Shown here one piece after another: positions 37,520-45,298 of a stretch of 64,000 nt of DNA; within the stretch, counting starts at the first letter, position 1, and every line of letters starts with the position of its first letter. The DNA lies in contig JAJYLB010000004.1 in NCBI GenBank assembly GCA_021788095.1, forward strand, positions 1 through 64,000, given 5' to 3'. Below the pieces are notes generated by a model. That model did not search any database, was not told where the DNA came from, and saw only the letters and a program-made list of their open reading frames with translations. The translations under genes and the position numbers were made by a program. Source of the DNA: Acidobacteriota bacterium. Its GTDB lineage: Bacteria > Acidobacteriota > Terriglobia > Acidiferrales > UBA7541.

Positions 37520-37735
37520 ATGGATAGCCTGAAAACGCAGATCGAGACCGGCCGCCTTTGCCGGTCGCTGCGCACGAAGACGATGTTCTACCAGACCGCA
37601 GAGACCGAAGCGCTCACTCCCGACAAGGCGGGGCCGTGCTGGTGCGCGCGCACGCAGACGATTCACGGCCCCGATGACAAGTTGGTGGGACCGGAGGAGT
37701 GCCGGCCCGGGCGCTCCTGCTGCGAAACGGCCTAA
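37520..37735 (+). CDS. Small Cys-rich protein closing the molybdenum hydroxylase operon
   Basis: A 71-residue protein starting MDSLKTQIETGRLCRSLRTK. The second half is cysteine-rich: GPCWCARTQTIHGPDD followed by EECRPGRSCCET, giving six cysteines together with the N-terminal one. AGGGAGG lies 5 bases before ATG 37520, 17 bases after the FAD subunit. The cysteine spacing suggests metal or Fe-S binding. Its tight position in the operon suggests a maturation or electron-transfer accessory. No named family is recognised. Confidence 0.7.
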   Translation: MDSLKTQIETGRLCRSLRTKTMFYQTAETEALTPDKAGPCWCARTQTIHGPDDKLVGPEECRPGRSCCETA

Positions 37736-37771
37736 TGTGAGCCCGAGGGCACTCCATGAGGGCGGTGCGAG

Positions 37772-38056
37772 GTGACTGATGTGCGCCCTCGGCTCGTTTA
37801 CCGGGTGCACGCCGTACAACGGATGGTTGAGCGTGGAATCCTTGAGGAAGACGTGGCGCGCGTCATTGCGGAGGGCAAGGAAATCGAGAACTATCCCGAA
37901 GACAAGCCGTACCCCAGCCGATTGGTGCTCGGCTGGGTGGGAGAGAGACCGCTCCACGTTGTGACCGCGACGGGGGAACGTGAAATAATTGTGGTGACGG
38001 TCTACGAGCCCGATCCCGCGCTTTGGGAGCCGGGCTTCGAGGGGAGAAGGTCATGA
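37772..38056 (+). CDS. DUF4258 protein, toxin-like partner of a YgiT-type gene
   Basis: A 94-residue protein with RVHAVQRMVERGILEEDVAR, then EIENYPEDKPYPSRLVLGWV and EREIIVVTVYEPDPALW. The His-x-x-x-Arg-M-x-x-R-x-I start and the (V/I)VTVYEPD end are the DUF4258 signature. This is a RelE/BrnT-like small RNase fold in which the conserved His, Arg and Tyr may act on RNA. GTG 37772 is used. The stop overlaps the next ATG (ATGA), the usual layout for a two-gene toxin-antitoxin pair. Confidence 0.75.
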   Translation: MTDVRPRLVYRVHAVQRMVERGILEEDVARVIAEGKEIENYPEDKPYPSRLVLGWVGERPLHVVTATGEREIIVVTVYEPDPALWEPGFEGRRS

Positions 38057-38286
38057 AGTGCGTGGTCTGCAAGCGCGGTGAGACCCGGCCCGGTCGTACA
38101 ACGGTCACGTTGGAACGCGGGGGCGGCGCACTTGTGATTCGGAACGTACCTGCGGAAGTGTGCGGGAACTGCGGCGAAGCTTATGTGACTGCCGAAGTCA
38201 CCCGGAGCCTGCTCGAATCCGCCAATCGAACCCTGCGTGCCGGAGTTGAGCTGGACATTCGCGAGTTTGAGGCAGCCACCGCCTAG
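38053..38286 (+). CDS. YgiT-type zinc finger protein, antitoxin-like
   Basis: A 77-residue protein with zinc ligands CVVCKRGETRPG and CGNCGEAYVT (two CxxC pairs) and a short helical C-terminus (TRSLLESANRTLRAG). It is the N-terminal zinc domain of MqsA-type antitoxins without the large HTH domain, as usual for DUF4258 partners. Translational coupling to the preceding gene through ATGA, with GGGGAGAAGG directly upstream, supports a module. Whether the pair is toxic is untested. Confidence 0.78.
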   Translation: MKCVVCKRGETRPGRTTVTLERGGGALVIRNVPAEVCGNCGEAYVTAEVTRSLLESANRTLRAGVELDIREFEAATA

Positions 38287-38573
38287 CAGTGGAAACGTCG
38301 ATGGCCGAGTACTTCGAGGTGCCCCAGCCTCCGCAGAACTTCGCCATTCAAAGCGCCCATACGCCGCTGACACGTCCGCGAGGATGAAAAGCAAGACCTT
38401 AAACATCTGGATCCCTCGTCACTCGCCGCCAGGCGCTCTTGTTGTGAATCCGCCCAGCCTCTGTCGCTACCTGTTCCTCTTCCGGGGCTGGAGCAAGCGA
38501 ATGGTCGCCCGCGTACCGTCCCGCGTAAGGTTTAGACGTAGGGCCGCGGTCTTCAGCGCGGCAGCTCTTCGGA
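38287..38573. other. Gap after the toxin-antitoxin-like pair, no supported gene
   Basis: A short frame (MAEYFEVPQPPQNFAIQ) opens at 38301 just after the antitoxin-like stop and closes after 28 codons. Nothing else in this stretch looks coding, and no clear repeat was seen. Confidence 0.4.
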
Positions 38574-38855
38574 TTACTCGATGGTGGGTTCCATCCGGAC
38601 GCCCCGACCCCCGACGATGCGTTTCCCGATTTCCCCGGGTGAGCCGAGGTGCGGATGCTTGCCCGTTTTGCGGCAGAGCGTCTTACGCGCCGGCGTCGTC
38701 CAGATGTACAAGGCCCCGCGATTCGGTGCGTCTGCGAAGCGCAAGGTGAGACCGTAGTATTTCGACTCGGCAGCCGGGGCGGGGTTGTGGTCGCGGTCGA
38801 ACCTGTTCCCAGGGTGCCGCGCTCCCGACTTCGTCGGGATAAATTCCGACCGGCG
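38574..38855 (-). pseudogene. Start-less reading frame with protein-like composition (gene remnant)
   Basis: The frame runs 93 codons between a TAG at 38856-38858 and a TAA at 38574-38576, without any ATG or GTG. The translation looks like real protein: FDRDHNPAPAAESKYYGLTL, RFADAPNRGALYIWTTPARK, then CRKTGKHPHLGSPGEIGKR and RIVGGRGVRMEPTIE. Other frames across it are Arg/Pro-rich and unlike protein. It is probably the 3' part of a gene whose beginning has been lost or shifted. The family is not recognised. Confidence 0.4.
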
Positions 38856-38916
38856 CTACGTTTACACCTTCGCGTATCGGCGGACCACTCCTTGGCACCG
38901 CTTCGGGAGGGCAAAA

Positions 38917-38957
38917 GCGCGCGGGCAGGTCCCGAGGGTTCGGGAGCCCGCGCCACC
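38917..38957. repeat. Dispersed 41-base palindromic repeat, copy B
   Basis: It is the partner of 9834-9874, with 40 of 41 bases identical and in the same orientation. It lies just past the 3' end of the glycosyltransferase gene. Confidence 0.75.
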
Positions 38958-38994
38958 TGGCCGCCTCCAGAGGGCTACCCCGCGCGGCGGCGGC

Positions 38995-40572
38995 TCAATT
39001 CCAGTGATGGTAGTGCCACCAAATCTTCTGAATGTTGAATTTGGCGTTGCGGCAAAGGTAGATGGGCGTGTTTTCCTCCGCCATGCCGAAGCGGGCGTAA
39101 TGATCGTAGGCCCGCCACGAGGTGCAATTGTCCTGCACGTCTTTCTGACTCCACTGGACCACAATCAGATTCGCGTAGGCTACCGGAGGCGGACCCCAAT
39201 ACCAATAGTTTTGATGGCGGGAATAGGCGCGGGGCAGACCGTAGGCGGGGCCGAACAGGTTGACGGCGCCTGCTTCGCCGTAATTGCCGGTGAGGATGCC
39301 CGTCTTGGCGCGCTCGCCGGCGGGCAGGGAGTTGTAGATCGCGGCGATCTGGCGGACCATCAAGCGCCAGCCGAATTGATCGCCGAAAAACTGCGGCAGC
39401 ACGCCGGCTTGATGAGCTTCCGTCTTCGAGAAGTGAATGTGAAGCGCGCGTTGGTAAGCCAGGAATCGTTCCGGCGAGAGCATCGGCGTGACGAGTGGAA
39501 CGAGAACTCCTCCGAGCAGAACGAGCGCCGCGACCATGGCCGCTTTGGGCCATAGGCGCGCGCCGGCCCAGCGTCGCCGGGCGAGCCAGGATTCGGTGGC
39601 CACGGCGCCTCCGGCGAACAGCACGGGGTAAATCGGGGCAAGGTAGTAATCCTTCCCGTGCAGGAGAAGTAGAGTGGCGAAGAAGATCATGAAGGCGAGC
39701 CCAAGAACGCGCAGCCTTTTCCCGCGGCCCCACAAGAAAGAACCCAGCCCCGCAAGCCAAAGGGGGAACAGGATGGGCTGCTCCATCAGAATCTGCCGGC
39801 CGAGGAAAGCGACCGGGCTGAGAACGACGTTCTTGCCGCTGCGGCGGACGTTCTCGAGATCCTGAAGCGTTGGGAAATTACGCTGGATTTGCCAGAGAAG
39901 GTTCGGGACGAAGATCAATAATGCGATGGCTCCGCCCATCCATATCCACGGCTTGGCGAATTCGCGGCGCAACGGGGTAAGCGCGACGGCGAGAAAAATG
40001 GCGAACCCGAAAAACAGGGTGGAATGCTTGTTCTCGAGGCCGAGCCCGGCCAGCAGCCCGAACCAGAGCCACAGCTTGGGATTTCCCGTGCGGACGATGC
40101 GGATCAGAAGGTAGACGCAGCCCATCCAGAAAAGCGGCTCGAAGGCGTTCATCGATAGCATGTCGTCCATGACGAGATTCACGGGAACGAAAAGAACCGA
40201 GAGGCCGGCCAGCGCCTGAGCGAACCGCGAGCCGCCGAGTTGGCGCGCCAACACGATCGCGAGCGCAACGAGGCCGGTTCCGGCGAGCGCGGGGAGGATT
40301 CGCAGCGCGGGCAGCGAGCCGCCCATCAGCAAGGCGATGCGCGCGTAGAGCGCCGAAAGAGGCGCCATGTCGACGTACCCCCACGCCAGGTGGCGTCCGC
40401 AATCGAGCAGATACAGTTCGTCGCGGAAATAGCCGTACCGATGCAGGCTGGTGAACGCGTGAAGCAGGAATTTCGCCGCGCAAATCGCGATCAGAACGCC
40501 GACGGCAAGACGCGGAAGCGGCTGGCCGGCGTTGTCGAGTTTGGGTTGCGGAGCGGTTTCGGCCATCGGCAT
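38995..40572 (-). CDS. Family-39-type (ArnT/PMT-like) membrane glycosyltransferase
   Basis: A 525-residue protein with about 10-12 membrane helices. The first loop YGYFRDELYLLDCGRHLAWG contains the Asp-Glu pair expected for the catalytic site of GT-C enzymes. GYVDMAPLSALYARI and NKHSTLFFGFAIFLAVALTP are typical of GT39/PMT_2 proteins. A large periplasmic C-terminal domain (about residues 400-525, for example GILTGNYGEAGAVNLFGPAY) follows. It probably moves a sugar from a polyprenyl carrier to a lipid or protein. ATG 40572 has GAGG 4 bases upstream; ATG 40566 is also possible. It is a stand-alone gene. Confidence 0.85.
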   Translation of the reverse strand: MPMAETAPQPKLDNAGQPLPRLAVGVLIAICAAKFLLHAFTSLHRYGYFRDELYLLDCGRHLAWGYVDMAPLSALYARIALLMGGSLPALRILPALAGTGLVALAIVLARQLGGSRFAQALAGLSVLFVPVNLVMDDMLSMNAFEPLFWMGCVYLLIRIVRTGNPKLWLWFGLLAGLGLENKHSTLFFGFAIFLAVALTPLRREFAKPWIWMGGAIALLIFVPNLLWQIQRNFPTLQDLENVRRSGKNVVLSPVAFLGRQILMEQPILFPLWLAGLGSFLWGRGKRLRVLGLAFMIFFATLLLLHGKDYYLAPIYPVLFAGGAVATESWLARRRWAGARLWPKAAMVAALVLLGGVLVPLVTPMLSPERFLAYQRALHIHFSKTEAHQAGVLPQFFGDQFGWRLMVRQIAAIYNSLPAGERAKTGILTGNYGEAGAVNLFGPAYGLPRAYSRHQNYWYWGPPPVAYANLIVVQWSQKDVQDNCTSWRAYDHYARFGMAEENTPIYLCRNAKFNIQKIWWHYHHWN

Positions 40573-40810
40573 AGCACCTCGCCCCCCGATTTTCCCGGGC
40601 CTCCGTTCCAGCCCGCAGGACGGCTACCCTTATCCGGCATTTCCTTCTTGCTGTCGCGGCCGAGCGCAGTATAGGCCTGTACGCTTGCGGGCAGCCACTT
40701 TCTTGCCGTCCGAACGCCATCGGAAGCCGTGTGTCTTCCCGCGGCGCGATGCGGTCTACCCGTTCCCGACGCGGCTCGGCGAAGCGGGCAGGGGCGGCCT
40801 TGCGCGGCAT

Positions 40811-40909
40811 GCCGGGCTGAAGCCCGGCGCTACACGGGCTTGGCTTCACCCCAGCCCGAACTTGGGGGCGGGCGGGAAGCAACAACCGCGGGCGAGACGC
40901 CCGCGCCAC
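40811..40909. repeat. Two dispersed palindromes next to the TonB receptor
   Basis: GCCGGGCTGAAGCCCGGC (40811-40828) is an exact palindrome of the GGCTGAAGCC class also seen inside the MITE. The 22-base GCGGGCGAGACGCCCGC-type unit at 40888-40909 is identical to 31094-31115 within the CAP gene. The rest of the gap 40573-40914 shows no gene. Confidence 0.7.
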
Positions 40910-40914
40910 GCGCT

Positions 40915-43191
40915 TCAGTAGCGAAACTGGTAGCGCAGCTGCGCGTAAATTTCCCGCGGTTGGTTGTAGTGGAACCCGCCGAAGGTCAGGCTGTTGTCCA
41001 GAAGAACGCGGCGATTGGCGACGTTGAGCCCGGTCACCGAGAGCGTGTAATTTTCCCCGAAAGACTTCCCTACCGATAAATCGAATGTGGTGTGCTGCGG
41101 AAGATAGCTTCCCGGGTATCGGGCGTTGGGCATGCCGTTGCTGAATCCCGAGCCGTAATAGACGTTGGTGGAAGCGAACATCTGCCAGGGAAGGCGGGCG
41201 TCGAAGCCCGCATTCAAGGTATTGCGCTGGTCGTGGTCGACCGGCGCATAGCCGGGGGGCGGCTCGCAAGTCGCGAGCGCCGTGCCGGGGCAAACGAGTC
41301 CGCCGGTGAAGGGTCCTCTCGCCTCGGCAAACTGATTCGAATAGGCGAGATGGAGCTGGCCACTGTGCCAGAGGAGCGGGGAACGCAGCGTGAGTTCCCA
41401 GCCTCGAATCAGCGCGCCATCCCAGGTGAGCGGCCAGAAGAGGTTCGATTCGCCGATATTGCTGTGGTCCAGCCAGTTCTTCGCCCGCGTTTCGAAGTTA
41501 TCGGCATCGAGCGTCCAGCCGCGCAGGGGGATCGTGACGCCAAACTGGTGTTCTTCGTCCCGCTCTCCGAAGAGGGGGCTGAACGCCAGGTTCTGGCTGC
41601 TGGCCAGCGCCAGCAGGGGGCCGGTAGCGGTGAGCAGCGGCGGCGGCTGGTAGTAGCGGCCGTAATAGGCTCGAAAGACCCAGTTCAAGCGAGGGACCCT
41701 GACCGCTACGCCAACGCGCGGGTTGGCGGCGGTCTCGGAGACTTCGGCGGAGAAGTGCGACTCGCGGAGTCCGCCGATAAGGGTAAGCCACGAGGCGGGC
41801 TCGAACTTGTCGTTCACGTACTCACTGACGAGCCCGCCCGACGTCGCGGCGGAAGAAGCGGGAAAATTCTCGAGGCCGTTCGTGAAGGTGTTGCGGAAAA
41901 AGTTGTTTTCACGCTCGCCGAAGCCGTAGACGCCCACCTGGACGTCGTTCCGCCCGATGTCGGCAGTGAAGTCGGCTTGCAGTCCGGCGTAATCGGCTTT
42001 TTGGCTTGCGTCGGAGATAACGGGGTAATCGGTGTTGGCGCCTTGATAGTCGGCGGAATTGTAGTGGTAGAAAGGCGAAATGGTGAACAAAGCCGAAGGG
42101 CTGAAGGTGTGAATCCAGGAGAAGGCCACGTAGCCATCGGCTTCGTGCTGGCCATCGCGCAGCCGGCTCGTGTCGTACACCTGATTTTCCGCCGAGTTGC
42201 GATTGGGATCGTAAGGGATCTGGTAGTAATCGCGGCGCAGGGAGGAGACCAGGCGGAGCTGGTTTTCGGGACTGGCGTTGAAAATGAGAGAAACGAACCC
42301 TCCCGTGCCGTTCTCCGCATCGTGAAACACCTGCCCAATCGGCGGCTGGAGGCCGTAATTGCTCCGGTTGCCGTCCAAACTGAGAAAGTAGGCGAAACGA
42401 TTGGTGTGGCTGCCGAAACTCAGGTAATCGTCCGTTTGGTCGAAGTTCCCGAACGTGGTGACGAATTCGCCCCGGTTGTTCGAATCGAATCCGTTGCGGG
42501 GAACGATATTGAAGATGCCGTATGTGCGGTCGCCGTATTCGGCGTCGTAGCTGCCCCGCATCACGCTCATGTAATCGATGTCGTGGGGATCGATCACGGG
42601 ACCCAGATTGCTGGCGATATTGGTGTTGGGGATAGGAACGCCGTCGATCAGCCAGTTCACCTGATGGCCTCCGCGGATGTGCACCAAGTCGTGCGTGACG
42701 TAGGCCCCGGGAACGTAATCGGTGATCATGGCTAGGCTATTGGTCAGCGTGGCGCCGGGAGTCTGGCGAATGGACGCGTGGCTGACGAGCGTTGTGGGCG
42801 TCACCGACCTCACGTTCGCCGATGGCACCGTCCCGGTGACGGTGACGACTGTCTTCGACGTGGCGAGCGGCAGCGGGATGTGGTAGACGGGAGACAGGCC
42901 GGAAGACGAAACCGCGATCGTTTCTTGCACGGTCCGAAAGCCCGGCGCGCTGGCCGTCAGCATGTAGTCCCCGAGCGTTACAGGCCTAAACGTGAACTCG
43001 CCGTTAGCGTTGGAAGCCGTGCGCTCGGTCCACTGGGACCGCGCCGCCCGAATCACCACCACGGCGCCGGCGATCGGCCGGTGCTGGGGATCATGCACGA
43101 CGCCGCGAATGGTGGCGAAGATCGTGGCCCATGCGGGCGCGGCGAGGCACACCACTAAGGACACAGCCAGTATTCTGGCGAAATGGCGCAC
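40915..43191 (-). CDS. TonB-dependent receptor with carboxypeptidase-like regulatory N-terminus
   Basis: A 758-residue outer-membrane receptor. A signal peptide (residues 1-22) is followed by a CarboxypepD_reg/CNA-B domain, VVHDPQHRPIAGAVVVIRAA then GEFTFRPVTLGDYMLTASAP. A plug domain comes next with TPGATLTNSLAMITDYVPGA, HIRGGHQVNWLIDGVPIPNT and MRGSYDAEYGDRTYGIFNIV. The beta-barrel ends in the aromatic YQFRY typical of outer-membrane proteins. A small secreted Met/His/Cys-rich protein lies just upstream on the same strand, so a metal or metal-chelate substrate is possible. No TonB or ABC importer is nearby. Confidence 0.85.
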   Translation of the reverse strand: MRHFARILAVSLVVCLAAPAWATIFATIRGVVHDPQHRPIAGAVVVIRAARSQWTERTASNANGEFTFRPVTLGDYMLTASAPGFRTVQETIAVSSSGLSPVYHIPLPLATSKTVVTVTGTVPSANVRSVTPTTLVSHASIRQTPGATLTNSLAMITDYVPGAYVTHDLVHIRGGHQVNWLIDGVPIPNTNIASNLGPVIDPHDIDYMSVMRGSYDAEYGDRTYGIFNIVPRNGFDSNNRGEFVTTFGNFDQTDDYLSFGSHTNRFAYFLSLDGNRSNYGLQPPIGQVFHDAENGTGGFVSLIFNASPENQLRLVSSLRRDYYQIPYDPNRNSAENQVYDTSRLRDGQHEADGYVAFSWIHTFSPSALFTISPFYHYNSADYQGANTDYPVISDASQKADYAGLQADFTADIGRNDVQVGVYGFGERENNFFRNTFTNGLENFPASSAATSGGLVSEYVNDKFEPASWLTLIGGLRESHFSAEVSETAANPRVGVAVRVPRLNWVFRAYYGRYYQPPPLLTATGPLLALASSQNLAFSPLFGERDEEHQFGVTIPLRGWTLDADNFETRAKNWLDHSNIGESNLFWPLTWDGALIRGWELTLRSPLLWHSGQLHLAYSNQFAEARGPFTGGLVCPGTALATCEPPPGYAPVDHDQRNTLNAGFDARLPWQMFASTNVYYGSGFSNGMPNARYPGSYLPQHTTFDLSVGKSFGENYTLSVTGLNVANRRVLLDNSLTFGGFHYNQPREIYAQLRYQFRY

Positions 43192-43233
43192 GGGAGCCCT
43201 CCCTTCGGCTTTCTTAAATCGTTGGGAGAACGA

Positions 43234-43584
43234 TCAGCCGCGCGGAGGGTGGAAGGGTGCAGGTAGGAAGCCGGCCAGTACGGCCCGGGGCAAAGCGGGA
43301 AGCGAAGGGGCAACGCGGCCGAGCTTGGCGCGTGGCGCGGGGTGCGGGAGGATCATCGGCCCGAGCGGCGCGAGCAGCGGCGCGGCGGGATACCTCATGC
43401 AATCGCAACGCATCGCCGGCCCGGAGCCCTGGCACTTCGCGTGCTGCATCGTCGGGCAGCGGCGGTAGCAGTGATCCATAGTGCAGTAGCCTGGAGCGAG
43501 CGCGGACTCCCATGCGCCGGCATAGAGCGCCAGCGGCGCCCCCAGAAGAGCGAAGACCACCGCGATGGCCCCGATTCCCCGCAT
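43234..43584 (-). CDS. Secreted Met/His/Cys-rich small protein, possible metal binder
   Basis: A 116-residue protein with a signal peptide (MRGIGAIAVVFALLGAPLAL, cleavage near YAGA). The following segment is dense in possible metal ligands: CTMDHCYRRCPTMQHAKC, then MRCDCM. The C-terminal half is Pro/Ala/Leu-rich. It ends 42 bases before the TonB receptor start and the two are probably one transcript. Copper- or other metal-linked function is inferred from composition only; no family is recognised. Confidence 0.55.
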   Translation of the reverse strand: MRGIGAIAVVFALLGAPLALYAGAWESALAPGYCTMDHCYRRCPTMQHAKCQGSGPAMRCDCMRYPAAPLLAPLGPMILPHPAPRAKLGRVAPSLPALPRAVLAGFLPAPFHPPRG

Positions 43585-43674
43585 GCGGTCATCTTAAGTT
43601 GCTCCCGTTCAGAGATGCAAGAATGACCGGCGCAAGACCGTGCCGGTCCGGCGGGGTTGCGGCCGATTTGCGGC

Positions 43675-44121
43675 TCAGGCAATCCCCATCAGCTCGTTAA
43701 AGAAATTGACGAAATATTTCCAAACGAGATAGTAGATCACGAGCGCCACGCCAACCGCCAGAGCGAGCAGGCCGTAGCCCACACGGAAGGCGTTGAAGTA
43801 GACCAGCCCTCCCTGCGCGGGGGCCAGCACGCCAAGTCCCCGAGCGAGCAGATAGCCCAGGGGCGCGATAATCAGCGGCAATGCGGCGCCGTGAAGGCCG
43901 ATCGGCAGGTGACGGCCACCGCGCAGCTTGGCGTAAAAGATGTTCCACACTCCCCAGAGGTTGGGAACCGCCGCCATCGGAAACACGATGACCCGCTCGA
44001 TGGGCACGGGAACGCCCCAAGCGAATCGCGCAAGCGCGTAGCCGGATACCACCACCAGCAAGAACAGGGTGGGCACCACGATACCCGCCATGTAAGCGCG
44101 CACGTAAGGGTGAGTTTTCAT
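43675..44121 (-). CDS. Four-helix membrane protein downstream of an ECF sigma unit
   Basis: A 148-residue integral membrane protein starting MKTHPYVRAYMAGIVVPTLF. Predicted helices lie near residues 10-30, 42-62, 75-95 and 112-138, and the end KYFVNFFNELMGIA is cytosolic or amphipathic. GGAGG lies 5 bases before ATG 44121. It follows the sigma/anti-sigma-like pair at about 100 bases on the same strand and could be under its control. No catalytic motif is seen. Confidence 0.65.
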   Translation of the reverse strand: MKTHPYVRAYMAGIVVPTLFLLVVVSGYALARFAWGVPVPIERVIVFPMAAVPNLWGVWNIFYAKLRGGRHLPIGLHGAALPLIIAPLGYLLARGLGVLAPAQGGLVYFNAFRVGYGLLALAVGVALVIYYLVWKYFVNFFNELMGIA

Positions 44122-44222
44122 AGCGTCCTCCAATCCGTGAGCAAGCCCGAGGCCCGCCACCTGCCGCCACGGCCATGCGGCGGCGATTCAGCCCGCCACC
44201 CGGTCCAAGCTGCGGAGCCGGC

Positions 44223-44432
44223 TCAAAGCTGATACAGCAAGACCGCAGCCAGGTGCGGGAGCAGAAGCAGGGAACCAGCCGCGAGGGCGGCCAGCGCCCA
44301 ATCGGTCCACGGCACGCGAACCTGTCGCTGCTCGATTCGCCGCCGCATCCGCGGCCACAAGTCCCGGCGCAGTTCCACTCGCGCGGGCGGTACTCCCCGC
44401 TTCAGCAGTTCCCGCAATTCCCGTTCGTTCAT
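44223..44432 (-). CDS. Small single-pass membrane protein coupled to the sigma factor (anti-sigma-like)
   Basis: A 69-residue protein: a charged cytosolic part (MNERELRELLKRGVPPARVE, then RRDLWPRMRRRIEQ) and one membrane helix (ALAALAAGSLLLLPHLAAVLLYQL). Its ATG overlaps the TGA of the sigma gene (ATGA), which implies translational coupling. Placement and topology suit a minimal anti-sigma factor. The zinc-finger HxxxCxxC motif of ZAS anti-sigmas is absent. An ATG at 44447 is an alternative start. Confidence 0.65.
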   Translation of the reverse strand: MNERELRELLKRGVPPARVELRRDLWPRMRRRIEQRQVRVPWTDWALAALAAGSLLLLPHLAAVLLYQL

Positions 44433-44944
44433 GCCGTTGTCATCCATCCCTTCAACCCTTGCCGCAGGATCCTTACGGCCCGAAACACCCGAACGCCCAC
44501 GGCCCCCTCGGAGATGCCCAGCGCTTCCGCGATCGCTCTGTGAGGCATATCCTCGACGAGCGCGAGCGTGGCCACGGCGCGGAGCCTGGGTGAAAGCGCC
44601 TCAAACGCCCGCTCGATATCCTCGCGCATCTCCCGCTGGGCGGCGGGATTCGCTCCCGGCTCGTTGGCAGGATCTCGAGTCAACGGCAACTCCCGCCGTT
44701 TCTTCAGGTGGTCGAGCGCGAGATTCGTGGCGATCCGGCGCGCCCAGCCGCCGAAATTCCTCTTCGGATCGAAACGCGCACGAGCGCGGTAGATCCGCCA
44801 GAAGGCTTCCACCGTCAGCTCCTCCGCCACGCCGGGATCGCGAACGATCCGGACGATCCATCCGTACACCTCGGCTTGGAACTCGCGGAACAGCTCTTCG
44901 AACGCGCCCACATCGTCTCGAGCGAAGCGTTCCAACCGTTCCAT
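44429..44944 (-). CDS. ECF-type RNA polymerase sigma factor
   Basis: A 171-residue sigma-70-family regulator. Region 2 reads FEELFREFQAEVYGWIVRIV then ELTVEAFWRIYRARARFDPK with the WARRIATNLALDHLKKRRE helix. Region 4 reads LSPRLRAVATLALVEDMPHR followed by the HTH AIAEALGISEGAVGVRVFRA. The length is normal for ECF factors. It starts at ATG 44944. It is likely held by the small membrane protein encoded directly downstream. Targets are unknown; the membrane protein at 43675 and the receptor region further on are candidates by position. Confidence 0.9.
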   Translation of the reverse strand: MERLERFARDDVGAFEELFREFQAEVYGWIVRIVRDPGVAEELTVEAFWRIYRARARFDPKRNFGGWARRIATNLALDHLKKRRELPLTRDPANEPGANPAAQREMREDIERAFEALSPRLRAVATLALVEDMPHRAIAEALGISEGAVGVRVFRAVRILRQGLKGWMTTA

Positions 44945-45298
44945 TCTTCCTCTCTATACCCTCTTACTCGTTTGGGTAGGGATTCGTTACATTCCCGTGC
45001 CGAGTCGGGCGCGGGGGGTGGCCGAGCCGGCGCGCGGCCGGAAGGGTGTGGGTGGCAACTCCGAATCGCCGCCCTGAGCGGCTTCCCGACAGAAAGCGTC
45101 GGGACGCTGAAGGCGCGAAAGCCGCGCTGATTTTACGACACTTGCGGCACGGCTAAAGCCGTGCCCTTGGCCTCGGGGCCGAGTTCTCACGCAGGGCTGA
45201 AACCCCACCCGGCGCCGGCACATCAGAGTGTTTATCGGTGGCCTGTTGCCGCCTCCGGGCGAGCGTGGGAAAATAGAAACTGCATCGAGGGGGGAACG
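44945..45298. other. Intergenic repeats between the sigma factor and the DUF1326 gene
   Basis: No gene is seen in these 354 bases. An exact palindrome GCACGGCTAAAGCCGTGC lies at 45147-45164, of the same GGCTNAAGCC class as those at 29689 and 40811. A partial GGGCTGAAACCCC relative follows near 45195-45207. The divergent promoters of the two flanking genes must lie here, but no clear -35/-10 pair was recognised. Confidence 0.5.
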
